A DNA stretch of 64,000 nt from Globodera rostochiensis (Eukaryota; Nematoda; Chromadorea; Rhabditida; Heteroderidae): the NCBI GenBank assembly GCA_018350325.1, contig JAEVLN010000011.1, positions 1,980,449 through 2,044,448 on the forward strand, given 5' to 3'. The position numbers and the translations under genes were made by a program. Shown one piece after another: positions 1-11,884 of this stretch (position 1 is its first letter; every line of letters begins with the position of its first letter). Under the pieces are notes generated by a model that saw only the letters and a list, made by a program, of their open reading frames with translations, did not search any database and was not told the DNA's origin.

Positions 1-542
1 GTCAAACTGAAATAATATAGGTTGTCAGGTGGATTAGAAAAGACGTTTTGTTATAAATTTAATGATTTTTTAATATATTATTTATTTTATAAATGGATTT
101 TAAACAATAAATGTGATCAGACACACCCATAAAAAATTGAATAAGAAAGAAGAATTCATCAATAACACATTTATTTTTCTTCGGAAGTTCTCTTGTGATT
201 TTATCTTAAGCAAAAGTCAAGCAATTTGGCTCATTTTCAAAAGAAAATCCAAAACGTTTACTTTAAGAGCACTTTTAACATAATTCTAAAAATTAAAAAG
301 CTCTTGATCGGTACTAAAACAAAAGCAATTAGCATTTTACATTAAAAAATGACCAAATTATCCTGAAAAACCCCTGCATTTTTCACTGGTAGTATTATTT
401 TTTCAAAAATTTGCATTCAAAAAAAACTGTCCACCATTTTGAACATCTTGTCCACTCACGACCACCACACTCAATGGAGCGCAAAGAATTGAAGCTATGT
501 GAAGAAGGCAAACACTTTACTTCATAACCCTATAAATTATTT

Positions 543-2135
543 TTATTTAAATAGTAATTTAAAAGTTTTCATCGTTCTGCCGACCTTAAACAGCTCGCGC
601 ATCAGCACGCGTGTGACACTCCGGTTCGCGTGCACTTCGATCAACCAAAACAGTAAAAGCTAAATATAATTACATAAATTCGATTTGGTAAAAAATAAAA
701 ATGGCATATTTATTTTAAACTAAATTTACTCCGTCGCTGCCCAATTCATCGGCAAATTGTCTGATCATTTGCTTGCAGTTAGCCAAGTGACAGTGCTGCC
801 GCCGTTCCTGCGTCAGCAACCCGCGCACAAAGAACTCCCGCGAGTGGGGCAAAAGCAGCAGCGGCAACAGAACGCACAGACAGTAGACGAAGTTGAACAG
901 CGTCAGAAAGGCCACGCTCAGAATGAACCACCTTCGTTTTTTTTGATAAATGTTTGAATTTGGCTATGCCAATTAAAATCATAATTCCTCTCATTATGTA
1001 ATAAAAAACAAATCAAATATTAATTATATGTGACCCACCAAATGAGAAAAAATATTTTTTCATTGTACGAGTTGATGCGCAGATGGCACTGGTTGATGTA
1101 ACGCTTAAGCACTTCAAAACCCCACAGGCGATAGCCGTGCCCGGTTAAAGAGTTCAGCACCACAAATTGAGTGCCCACGTTTACCAAGTTAAGCATTTTG
1201 ATGGAGACGTACCACTGAAATGGAGCTAAAACTTTATATTTTCAAGTTTATTTTAAAATATATATTTGCCATCAAAAAATTTTCATAAAAATGGTTACGT
1301 TTTCTTTTTTGGCATTTTTGCCCACCGTGACGTATGCGCCCCAACTTTGGTGCAGCACCGCTTCACTGAGCATGCCATGCAGACATTTGATTAGCTTCTG
1401 GCGTTCTTCAATCGGCGCCTTTTCCATGCCTTTCAGCTTTATGGCCCCACCTTCAATGATTGCGATGAAATCGTCGCCTAATAAATTCAAAATTTAGAAG
1501 TTTTTTTTATGAAATAATTATTTATTTAAATTTATAATTTAAAATTATGCACCAATTTTCTGGACGAAGAACTTCCACAAAAAATTTGGTAAGGAGAACA
1601 TCATCGATTCAATCAACAGCATTATGGAGATGAACTTAATAATAAATTGCATTAAAAATAAAATAATACAAAAATTACCTGATAAAAAATACCAAACTAT
1701 TCTTAGAAAGTCTTTCACTTTCAGAATTGGACAACAAATTGCCATCTTCAAATTCTTCGCACTGCACAGTTCCAAAGCGAAATTGCGCTCTTCTCCGGTG
1801 AGATTAGTTGAAGCCTAAAATGAACTTTTAATTTGTATTCCTTAAATGTTAAATAAAATATTTTAAAGTTGGCACAGAAAACTGAACAAACAGTTCATTG
1901 CTTCAAAGCCACCAAGCCCGAATCTGAGAATGAATCTCATAAATTATTTAATTAAATACCCTTTATTACAATAAAATATTTCTTTAAATTAAATTAAAAT
2001 TTTTTTTTAATATTATAATAATTTTATAAATAAATATCACATAATTGCAGCGCACAGAAAAGCAAAGATAATTAAAATTATTGGAATAAATTTAAAATTC
2101 AAGCGGTCGATGGCGTCTGATTGGGACAAAGCCAT
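543..2135 (-). CDS. Innexin (gap-junction channel protein)
   Basis: Innexins form gap junctions between invertebrate cells and have four membrane spans. Reading the minus strand, exons at about 2135-2041 (start MALSQSDAIDRLNF followed by a hydrophobic span), 1814-1553, 1477-1299, 1214-1039, 931-730 and 659-543 join with closing phases; the last five total 936 bases. Family landmarks are the N-terminal D-x-I-D-R-L-N before the first span, the LPNFLWK end of the second span, a third span reading KMLNLVNVGTQFVVLN, then NSYNEKIFFLIWW leading into the fourth span, and the C-terminal LGSDG followed by FWLIEVHANRS and RELFK. The exon holding most of the first extracellular loop (about 1864-1930, GLGGFEAMNC) could not be joined in phase. 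The usual FPRVTLCDF stretch before the last loop is missing, so the second extracellular loop is short. This could be a divergent or partly degraded innexin. The family assignment is firm; the exact ends are less so. Confidence 0.8.
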
Positions 2136-2139
2136 ACCG

Positions 2140-3060
2140 ATATTTCAGAGTTGCTGTTAATTGAATGGCTATTATTAGTGAATGTTTTGAGGCGAAGAAT
2201 TTAAGCGAAGAATTTAATAAAATTCACAATTTCACCAAATACAAAAATCGGCTAATTTTATAATTGATGATGATGATGGGACAGACAGAACACGGTGTTC
2301 TTCAAATGCTTTACAAATTAGATTAAATTGACCTTACAGGGTGAACGCAAATGCTTTTTGTTGACAGAATGACCCGAGGGACTGACAGAGGGTGGGGGGG
2401 GGGGGGGTAGGGGGGGGGGGTAGGGTGGATGGCGATGAAAACTTTAATTTTGGTTAATAAATCAATATTATTGACGAAAATGAGTGGAATTGCTTTTAAA
2501 TTTTAAGAAATTGTAATTTAATGCAAACGTACTTTTTTTAAAGATTTGCACATTATTTTGGGTATGTGTACTTTGTTGTGATAATTATGGAAATGCCAGT
2601 GCGTTTTCGTCAAATAATCCATTTTAAGATAATTAGCAATGAATGGCATGATTTTTTAAACTCTCAAGGACTTAAATTTTATAAAAACAAAGCAAGCATT
2701 ATGCCAATTGTATGCATGTACATAAAGCGCATTTGAAGCTTGCAATTGACAGATTTATCGGAAATAATCAAACAAAAATGAATAAAATGCTGATTCTAAT
2801 CCCAAATATTTGCAGAGGTTTAAACAATAACACAGAAGGCTCGGGGAACGGGGTCCAGACTTCAGGCTGACTGCGTTTGCGTGCCTTTTCCAAATATAAA
2901 TTTTGTTTGGATGGTTGATGGTTCACAAAAAGAAAATTCTTTTATGGTCTTGAAACAGAACAGGCGCAGGCGCAACACAACCATTGAACAGACTGGACTC
3001 GTTCACGAGCCATGAAAATTTGCTCTCCCCACCCTCTCATTACGGCCCGGTTTCCACTGT
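2140..3060. other. Intergenic stretch with G-tracts
   Basis: No convincing exon was seen on either strand. The stretch is AT-rich and carries two runs of about ten guanines near 2394-2420, close to the end of the A-D gene cluster. Confidence 0.5.
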
Positions 3061-3071
3061 AAGCTTAGTGC

Positions 3072-3886
3072 TTAATGATTATTATCTTTGTTAAAAACAT
3101 AAATTATAATAACAATAATTACCACAAAAAGGATAATGAGAATAATTACTATAGGCCATCGACGACGCTGAACAGCACGACGTATCCGTCGATGATAAGC
3201 TTTTGGAGAGCCAAGTTGTTGTTCTGTCATGAAATTCATTTTGCTGATAAGAAACTGCACCAAATCGCTGGGCAACAAATGGACGTTGTCCCCCAGCAAT
3301 TCCTTTAGGGCACTTTTCCAAGGGTGGCCCTCGGGCAATACATTCAAACAAAGTTTTGCCACCAAACCGCTAATTTCAATGAGTTCAGAATCTTTTTTGG
3401 CATTTTTCAATTCTTGAAGGAGTTGCTGCTCTTTCAACTTCAGTTGTGCCAAAATCGGAGGGCCATTCTTTTCAAACGTTTCAATTAGCTCAAAATTGGA
3501 CGTGGAATTGTCCTTTTTTGCTTCATTGCAAACTTTGGCAACACTTTGAAGAAGCCGAGCAAATTCCGAATGTTCAGCAACAACCTTTGGGTATTTCGTC
3601 GAATTGCCCTGCAATTTTTGAATGATTTGGCATCCTTTCACCAACGCCATTTCTTCTGCGGCTTTTCCTCCGGCATCCGACAGCGAATTCGCCATTTCTA
3701 AATACAAAAAATTCCATTTAAATCGAATTTCTTTACACTTTTAGACAAACCTTGCAATTCACCTAACAATTTGTTGGGATTATAATCCGCAAAATTCGGA
3801 TGAATTTCATCAGACCCTTTCGCATTATCGGCACAATTGAAAGCAAAGTTTGTTGAAGCCAACAGAAAGATGATTGATAAAAACAT
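3072..3886 (-). CDS. Copy A of an unrecognised secreted/membrane protein family
   Basis: Two exons on the minus strand, 3886-3751 and 3697-3072, with a 53-base intron, give 253 residues. I chose the internal ATG at 3886 because it opens a signal peptide (MFLSIIFLLASTNFAFNC); an upstream in-frame ATG at 4003 adds 39 less plausible residues. The mature part is predicted helical with no domain I recognise. Near the end come a conserved LLPSDLVQFLISKMN, a polybasic stretch RRIRRAVQRRR and a C-terminal hydrophobic span, then FNKDNNH. The 5' half is nearly identical to copies B-D, whereas residues after ELIETF differ at many positions and the whole tail differs. RxRR is the consensus of furin-type convertases. 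Function unknown; a surface or secreted protein released by cleavage is only an inference. Confidence 0.75.
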
Positions 3887-4072
3887 TGCAAATCCAAGAA
3901 ATATTTTAGTGAATGCCAATGAAAATATTTTAGTGACTGCCCATGAGTTTTCGCGAGTTGTTTTAAATATTTGTGGTACCCAATGGATGACGGGGGTTGG
4001 CATTCTTGCACGTCACCAAACATTTTACTGCTGCATAAAATGCGTGGATTACAGACTATGGAAATTGGGGAC

Positions 4073-4965
4073 TCCATAGTCTGTAATTGTCCCAATTTCC
4101 ATAGTCTGTAATTGTCCCCAATTTCCATAGTCTGTAATTGTCCCCAATTTCCATAGTCTGTAATTGTCCCAATTTCCATAGTCTGTAATTGTCCCAATTT
4201 CCATAGTCTGTAATTGTCCCCAATTTCCATAGTCTGTAATTGTCCCCAATTTCCATAGTCTGTAATTGTCCCCAATTTCCATAGTCTGTAATTGTCCCCA
4301 ATTTCCATAGTCTGTAATTGTCCCCAATTTCCATAGTCTGTAATTGTCCCCAATTTCCATAGTCTGTAATTGTCCCAATTTCCATAGTCTGTAATTGTCC
4401 CCAATTTCCATAGTCTGTAATTGTCCCCAATTTCCATAGTCTGTAATTGTCCCCAATTTCCATAGTCTGTAATTGTCCCCAATTTCCATAGTCTGTAATT
4501 GTCCCAATTTCCATAGTCTGTAATTGTCCCCAATTTCCATAGTCTGTAATTGTCCCAATTTCCATAGTCTGTAATTGTCCCCAATTTCCATAGTCTGTAA
4601 TTGTCCCAATTTCCATAGTCTGTAATTGTCCCCAATTTCCATAGTCTGTAATTGTCCCCAATTTCCATAGTCTGTAATTGTCCCCAATTTCCATAGTCTG
4701 TAATTGTCCCCAATTTCCATAGTCTGTAATTGTCCCCAATTTCCATAGTCTGTAATTGTCCCCAATTTCCATAGTCTGTAATTGTCCCCAATTTCCATAG
4801 TCTGTAATTGTCCCCAATTTCCATAGTCTGTAATTGTCCCCAATTTCCATAGTCTGTAATTGTCCCCAATTTCCATAGTCTGTAATTGTCCCCAATTTCC
4901 ATAGTCTGTAATTGTCCCAATTTCCATAGCCTGTAATTGTCCCCAATTTCTATAGTCTGTAATCC
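4073..4965. repeat. Minisatellite, 25/26-bp unit, about 34 copies
   Basis: Units read AATTGTCCCCAATTTCC followed by ATAGTCTGT, either 26 bp with four C or 25 bp with three C. The array separates the inverted copies A and B. Both arm ends (GATTACAGACTATGGAAATT on the left, its complement on the right) are themselves one unit, so the array looks grown from the palindrome tip. The absence of stop codons in several frames creates long spurious reading frames of DNYRLWKLG type. Confidence 0.95.
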
Positions 4966-5124
4966 ACGCATTTTATGCAGCAGTAAAATGTTTGGTGACG
5001 TGCAAGAATGCCAACCCCCGTCATCCATTGGGTACCACAAATATTTAAAACAACTCGCGAAAACTCATGGGCAGTCACTAAAATATTTTCATTGGCATTC
5101 ACTAAAATATTTCTTGGATTTGCA

Positions 5125-5927
5125 ATGTTTTTATCAATCATCTTTCTGTTGGCTTCAACAAACTTTGCTTTCAATTGTGCCGATAATGCGAAAGGGTCTG
5201 ATGAAATTCATCCGAATTTTGCGGATTATAATCCCAACAAATTGTTAGGTGAATTGCAAGGTTTGTCTAAAAGTGTAAAGAAATTCGATTTAAATGGAAT
5301 TTTTTGTATTTAGAAATGGCGAATTCGCTGTCGGATGCCGGAGGAAAAGCCGCAGAAGAAATGGCGTTGGTGAAAGGATGCCAAATCATTCAAAAATTGC
5401 AGGGCAATTCGACGAAATACCCAAAGGTTGTTGCTGAACATTCGGAATTTGCTCGGCTTCTTCAAAGTGTTGCCAAAGTTTGCAATGAAGCAAAAAAGGA
5501 CAATTCCACGTCCAATTTTGAGCTAATTGAAACGTTTGCAAAAAATGGCCCTGCGATTTTGCCACAACTGAAGTTGAAAGAGCAGCAACTTCTTCAAAAT
5601 AATGCGAACGGACAAAATGCCAAAAAAAATTTGGAACTCCTTCAAATTGGCGGTTTGGTGGCAAAACTTTGTTTGAATGTGTTGCCCGTGGGCCACCAAT
5701 GGAAAGGTGCCCTAAAAGAATTGCTGGGGAAAAAAGTCCATTTGTTGCCTAGCGATTTGGTGCAGTTTCTTATCAGCAAAATGAATTCCATTTCCCGACG
5801 GGTGCGTCGTGCTGATCAGCAGCAACCGTCCGTGATAATTCCCTGCTTGGTCGCTTTGGCAATATTTGCTTTTATAGCTCTTATTGGCTTTCTTTTCGTA
5901 CACATTGTATTGCATCCTGATAATTAG
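5125..5927 (+). CDS. Copy B of the secreted/membrane protein family
   Basis: Exon 1 spans 5125-5260 and exon 2 5314-5927, joined by a 53-base GT-AG intron, for 249 residues. Order: signal peptide (M1 to about C18), an acidic linker, a helical region with several leucine-rich segments (LLQSVAKVCNEAK, LPQLKLKEQQLLQ, GLVAKLCLNVLP), the conserved LLPSDLVQFLISKMN, the basic site SRRVRRADQ, and a C-terminal hydrophobic span of about 25 residues (IIPCLVALAIFAFIALIGFL) with a short tail. An earlier in-frame ATG at 5008 is possible but would bury the signal peptide. Essentially identical to copies C and D. No family known to me matches it; the gene at 55182-56130 is a distant relative. Confidence 0.8.
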
Positions 5928-6804
5928 AAGAATTTTTAGGGTTTAACCAGGGCTTGGCATTGAAAATTTTCCAAAATAAAGAAAGTGAAGAACAAAAATA
6001 AGATTAGGGGTCTTAAAAAGGGCAATATTAAACACAATTCTCGGAAATTTTCTTTTAGTCTTTTTCCCGTTCCCGTAAATAATTTCTTGGCAAAGTGTCT
6101 CAAAAATCTACAATTTTGTACCAATTTTTATCACCAAAACCCTTAAAAATTCTTCTCGGCGGCGGAAAACCCCCAAAAATGTTCATTATTCGGTTGGTTT
6201 TTTGATTTTTTGCATCAAATAAATTTTCGGGTTTGGAGATGTAAATTTTTCTGGCTCTTTACAGTTTCTGAGTGGAGGTGGAAGTCGATCTTTATCTAAT
6301 ATTGACCTTCGGGATTAGAACTGGCACTTTACACTTTATTTGTTCCATCAATTTTCCGATAAATCTGTGAATTGCACTACACATAATTGCTTGAAACCGT
6401 TTCAAAATTCATTGTTTGTATATATTTTTAAAATTGGAAAAAATCTAAATTTAAAAAAACGAATAACAAAAAATTAATATACATAAAATAACAAAAACAA
6501 ATTAAAAAATTCGAAGGCGAAGAATACAATAAATAAATATTTTTGTTTTATATTATTTATATTTTTATCATTAACACTCAAAATGGTCAATCCCCGGGAC
6601 TCAAGTTTTGGTTAAACTTTACTAAAATTTGGTTGAAGTTTCTTAAACGGTGCGTTTATCGGCACCATCAGCCACGAGTAATAATTGTATTATGAAAAAT
6701 AACAGTTCATTTCCACAAAAAATCGCAAGGGCATTCTTTCATTTTTTGCCTATGCCGACCCATTTATTTGTATCTTTGATCGATGGAATGCTAAAATAAT
6801 CCCC

Positions 6805-7160
6805 ACCCCCCAATTCAAATGATCTTCATTGACAGATACATTTGTATTCTTTTACATTTATGTAATTAATTTCATTACCGTAATTATTCATTCGTTTTGT
6901 ATTTAAAATCTCTAAATTCCCCATTCAATCTTGTTTTTTAACATGGTAAAATTATCAGTCAAGATATTTCACATCATTTTTGAAATATAAAAATAAATTC
7001 TAGAAAAACAGTCTTTTTCAAAATGTCAAGAATGCTAGAATGGGGAATTTAGAGATTTTAAATACAAAACGAATGAATAATTACGGTAATGAAATTAATT
7101 ACATAAATGTAAAAGAATACAAATGTATCTGTCAATGAAGATCATTTGAATTGGGGGGTG
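6805..7160. repeat. Foldback element in the B-C spacer
   Basis: About 125 bases starting CCCCCCAATTCAAATGATC (6805-6928) reappear inverted at 7033-7160 around a roughly 105-base loop. The same element lies at 10920-11275 but in the opposite orientation relative to its neighbours. No reading frame of note was found. Confidence 0.85.
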
Positions 7161-7831
7161 TCCCGGGGATTGACCATTTTGAGTGTTAATGATAAAAATA
7201 TAAATAATATAAAACAAAATATTTATTTATTGTATTCTTCGCCTTCGAATTTTTTAATTTGTTTTTGTTATTTTATGTATATTAATTTTTTGTTATTCGT
7301 TTTTTTAAATTTAGATTTTTTCCAATTTTAAAAATATATACAAACAATGAATTTTGAAACGGTTTCAAGCAATTATGTGTAGTGCAATTCACAGATTTAT
7401 CGGAAAATTGATGGAACAAATAAAGTGTAAAGTGCCAGTTCTAATCCCGAAGGTCAATATTAGATAAAGATCGACTTCCACCTCCACTCAGAAACTGTAA
7501 AGAGCCAGAAAAATTTACATCTCCAAACCCGAAAATTTATTTGATGCAAAAAATCAAAAAACCAACCGAATAATGAACATTTTTGGGGGTTTTCCGCCGC
7601 CGAGAAGAATTTTTAAGGGTTTTGGTGATAAAAATTGGTACAAAATTGTAGATTTTTGAGACACTTTGCCAAGAAATTATTTACGGGAACGGGAAAAAGA
7701 CTAAAAGAAAATTTCCGAGAATTGTGTTTAATATTGCCCTTTTTAAGACCCCTAATCTTATTTTTGTTCTTCACTTTCTTTATTTTGGAAAATTTTCAAT
7801 GCCAAGCCCTGGTTAAACCCTAAAAATTCTT

Positions 7832-8634
7832 CTAATTATCAGGATGCAATACAATGTGTACGAAAAGAAAGCCAATAAGAGCTATAAAAGCAAATATTGC
7901 CAAAGCGACCAAGCAGGGAATTATCACGGACGGTTGCTGCTGATCAGCACGACGCACCCGTCGGGAAATGGAATTCATTTTGCTGATAAGAAACTGCACC
8001 AAATCGCTAGGCAACAAATGGACTTTTTTCCCCAGCAATTCTTTTAGGGCACCTTTCCATTGGTGGCCCACGGGCAACACATTCAAACAAAGTTTTGCCA
8101 CCAAACCGCCAATTTGAAGGAGTTCCAAATTTTTTTTGGCATTTTGTCCGTTCGCATTATTTTGAAGAAGTTGCTGCTCTTTCAACTTCAGTTGTGGCAA
8201 AATCGCAGGGCCATTTTTTGCAAACGTTTCAATTAGCTCAAAATTGGACGTGGAATTGTCCTTTTTTGCTTCATTGCAAACTTTGGCAACACTTTGAAGA
8301 AGCCGAGCAAATTCCGAATGTTCAGCAACAACCTTTGGGTATTTCGTCGAATTGCCCTGCAATTTTTGAATGATTTGGCATCCTTTCACCAACGCCATTT
8401 CTTCTGCGGCTTTTCCTCCGGCATCCGACAGCGAATTCGCCATTTCTAAATACAAAAAATTCCATTTAAATCGAATTTCTTTACACTTTTAGACAAACCT
8501 TGCAATTCACCTAACAATTTGTTGGGATTATAATCCGCAAAATTCGGATGAATTTCATCAGACCCTTTCGCATTATCGGCACAATTGAAAGCAAAGTTTG
8601 TTGAAGCCAACAGAAAGATGATTGATAAAAACAT
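7832..8634 (-). CDS. Copy C of the secreted/membrane protein family
   Basis: The mirror image of copy B: exon 1 at 8634-8499 and exon 2 at 8445-7832 on the minus strand, giving the same 249-residue protein with signal peptide, helical body, RRVRRA basic site and C-terminal membrane span. The conceptual proteins of B, C and D are identical wherever compared. The gene faces away from copy D across the second minisatellite. The identity points to very recent duplication, ongoing gene conversion, or an assembly artefact at a palindrome. Confidence 0.8.
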
Positions 8635-8828
8635 TGCAAATCCAAGAAATATTTTAGTGAATGCCAATGAAAATATTTTAGTGACTGCCCATGAGTTTTC
8701 GCGAGTTGTTTTAAATATTTGTGGTACCCAATGGATGACGGGGGTTGGCATTCTTGCACGTCACCAAACATTTTACTGCTGCATAAAATGCGTGGATTAC
8801 AGACTATAGAAATTGGGGACAATTACAG

Positions 8829-9292
8829 TTTCCATAGTCTGTAATTGTCCCCAATTTCCATAGTCTGTAATTGTCCCCAATTTCCATAGTCTGTAATTGT
8901 CCCAATTTCCATAGTCTGTAATTGTCCCAATTTCCATAGTCTGTAATTGTCCCCAATTTCCATAGTCTGTAATTGTCCCCAATTTCCATAGTCTGTAATT
9001 GTCCCCAATTTCCATAGTCTGTAATTGTCCCCAATTTCCATAGTCTGTAATTGTCCCCAATTTCCATAGTCTGTAATTGTCCCCAATTTCCATAGTCTGT
9101 AATTGTCCCCAATTTCCATAGTCTGTAATTGTCCCCAATTTCCATAGTCTGTAATTGTCCCCAATTTCCATAGTCTGTAATTGTCCCCAATTTCCATAGT
9201 CTGTAATTGTCCCCAATTTCCATAGTCTGTAATTGTCCCAATTTCCATAGCCTGTAATTGTCCCCAATTTCTATAGTCTGTAATCCACGCAT
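8829..9292. repeat. Minisatellite, same 25/26-bp unit, about 18 copies
   Basis: The unit and position match the 4073-4965 array: between inverted copies C and D, with the same arm-tip sequence at both ends. It is about half as long, so copy number is the main difference between the two palindrome centres. Confidence 0.95.
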
Positions 9293-9445
9293 TTTATGCA
9301 GCAGTAAAATGTTTGGTGACGTGCAAGAATGCCAACCCCCGTCATCCATTGGGTACCACAAATATTTAAAACAACTCGCGAAAACTCATGGGCAGTCACT
9401 AAAATATTTTCATTGGCATTCACTAAAATATTTCTTGGATTTGCA

Positions 9446-10248
9446 ATGTTTTTATCAATCATCTTTCTGTTGGCTTCAACAAACTTTGCTTTCAATTGTG
9501 CCGATAATGCGAAAGGGTCTGATGAAATTCATCCGAATTTTGCGGATTATAATCCCAACAAATTGTTAGGTGAATTGCAAGGTTTGTCTAAAAGTGTAAA
9601 GAAATTCGATTTAAATGGAATTTTTTGTATTTAGAAATGGCGAATTCGCTGTCGGATGCCGGAGGAAAAGCCGCAGAAGAAATGGCGTTGGTGAAAGGAT
9701 GCCAAATCATTCAAAAATTGCAGGGCAATTCGACGAAATACCCAAAGGTTGTTGCTGAACATTCGGAATTTGCTCGGCTTCTTCAAAGTGTTGCCAAAGT
9801 TTGCAATGAAGCAAAAAAGGACAATTCCACGTCCAATTTTGAGCTAATTGAAACGTTTGCAAAAAATGGCCCTGCGATTTTGCCACAACTGAAGTTGAAA
9901 GAGCAGCAACTTCTTCAAAATAATGCGAACGGACAAAATGCCAAAAAAAATTTGGAACTCCTTCAAATTGGCGGTTTGGTGGCAAAACTTTGTTTGAATG
10001 TGTTGCCCGTGGGCCACCAATGGAAAGGTGCCCTAAAAGAATTGCTGGGGAAAAAAGTCCATTTGTTGCCTAGCGATTTGGTGCAGTTTCTTATCAGCAA
10101 AATGAATTCCATTTCCCGACGGGTGCGTCGTGCTGATCAGCAGCAACCGTCCGTGATAATTCCCTGCTTGGTCGCTTTGGCAATATTTGCTTTTATAGCT
10201 CTTATTGGCTTTCTTTTCGTACACATTGTATTGCATCCTGATAATTAG
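9446..10248 (+). CDS. Copy D of the secreted/membrane protein family
   Basis: Exons 9446-9581 and 9635-10248 lie exactly 4321 bases after those of copy B and give the same 249-residue protein: signal peptide, helical body, the LLPSDLVQF motif, the RRVRRA site and a C-terminal span. The 3' flank also matches that of B to about 10910 with a single-base length difference in a T run (near 10861 against 6541). Beyond that, the flank continues into the foldback element in flipped orientation. Function unknown. Confidence 0.8.
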
Positions 10249-10249
10249 A

Positions 10250-11880
10250 AGAATTTTTAGGGTTTAACCAGGGCTTGGCATTGAAAATTTTCCAAAATAA
10301 AGAAAGTGAAGAACAAAAATAAGATTAGGGGTCTTAAAAAGGGCAATATTAAACACAATTCTCGGAAATTTTCTTTTAGTCTTTTTCCCGTTCCCGTAAA
10401 TAATTTCTTGGCAAAGTGTCTCAAAAATCTACAATTTTGTACCAATTTTTATCACCAAAACCCTTAAAAATTCTTCTCGGCGGCGGAAAACCCCCAAAAA
10501 TGTTCATTATTCGGTTGGTTTTTTGATTTTTTGCATCAAATAAATTTTCGGGTTTGGAGATGTAAATTTTTCTGGCTCTTTACAGTTTCTGAGTGGAGGT
10601 GGAAGTCGATCTTTATCTAATATTGACCTTCGGGATTAGAACTGGCACTTTACACTTTATTTGTTCCATCAATTTTCCGATAAATCTGTGAATTGCACTA
10701 CACATAATTGCTTGAAACCGTTTCAAAATTCATTGTTTGTATATATTTTTAAAATTGGAAAAAATCTAAATTTAAAAAAACGAATAACAAAAAATTAATA
10801 TACATAAAATAACAAAAACAAATTAAAAAATTCGAAGGCGAAGAATACAATAAATAAATATTTTGTTTTATATTATTTATATTTTTATCATTAACACTCA
10901 AAATGGTCAATCCCCGGGACACCCCCCAATTCAAATGATCTTCATTGACAGATACATTTGTATTCTTTTACATTTATGTAATTAATTTCATTACCGTAAT
11001 TATTCATTCGTTTTGTATTTAAAATCTCTAAATTCCCCATTCTAGCATTCTTGACATTTTGAAAAAGACTGTTTTTCTAGAATTTATTTTTATATTTCAA
11101 AAATGATGTGAAATATCTTGACTGATAATTTTACCATGTTAAAAAACAAGATTGAATGGGGAATTTGGAGATTTTAAATACAAAACGAATGAATAATTAC
11201 GGTAATGAAATTAATTACATAAATGTAAAAGAATACAAATGTATCTGTCAATGAAGATCATTTGAATTGGGGGGTGGGGATTATTTTAGCATTCCATCGA
11301 TCAAAGATACAAATAAATGGGTCGGCATAGGCAAAAAATGAAAGAATGCCCTCTAATTTGTAAGATTAAAAAAAGCAACACGTCAATAATTTTTAAACTG
11401 AAGGCACAACGAATCGGGGGGAAGGGAATTGAATTGTGGAGAGAGTTTCAGGAGAAATTTGTGTTGGGTCATCGATGTTCCCCACCTAATCATCCTCAAC
11501 TGTCTCATCAAAAAAAGAAGGCTGTGGGGGTCCATCATTAATCGCAGAGAGTTACGCGTAGGTCCAACCCTTTTGTACTTTTAGAATGGCATTTTAAATG
11601 AATTTTGTATATATTTTAAAGAATTGGTCTTTTGTCCCTTCTCGAGCAATGTAAATTCGAGAGTGTAAATTAAAGAAATAAAAATTGAGAAACTCACTCA
11701 TTTCCGGCATTTAGGTAACCGACTAACTTTTCGCGGCCTGTTTTCAATTCCCGAAATTAATCATTTATGTTTAATTTGACTTTAATTACCAAACAGAGCA
11801 AAGATGGCGGCGTTTGACAAAGAGAAACCCAATTTTATACAGCTTTAAGCAAAACTATTGCATAAGCATCGTTTTGTAGC
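10250..11880. other. 3' flank of copy D, flipped foldback element and intergenic DNA
   Basis: Bases 10250-10915 duplicate the 3' flank of copy B. Bases 10916-11351 match the reverse complement of about 6733-7160, including the foldback element. From about 11352 the homology stops and no gene is visible until the end of the kinase gene at 11885. Confidence 0.8.
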
Positions 11881-11884
11881 GTTA

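Larger units (their letters stand above)
4970..8810. repeat. Large inverted repeat (copy B / copy C palindrome)
   Basis: Bases from about 4970 to 6599 match the reverse complement of about 7161 to 8810. The arms (about 1.6 kb) include the complete genes B and C and their 3' flanks. Checked at the gene ends (5927 pairs with 7832, 5008 with 8751) and at the inner edge around 6598/7161. The spacer 6601-7160 holds a smaller inverted repeat. A near-identical third copy of the same arm continues as copy D. Confidence 0.9.

Noticed and set aside
3763..5040. Very long minus-strand open frames (up to 425 codons) of DNYRLWKLG type, and similar at 8797-9361
   Set aside because: They run through a 25/26-bp minisatellite lacking stop codons in several frames at once; no start context, splice sites or conserved domain.
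5936..6124. 62-codon frame repeated at 7635-7823 and 10257-10445
   Set aside because: It appears in each copy only because the whole 3' flank is duplicated; no coding features other than a leucine/phenylalanine-rich stretch.
4073..9292. CRISPR-like arrays
   Set aside because: Units are contiguous without unique spacers and the genome is eukaryotic; these are minisatellites.
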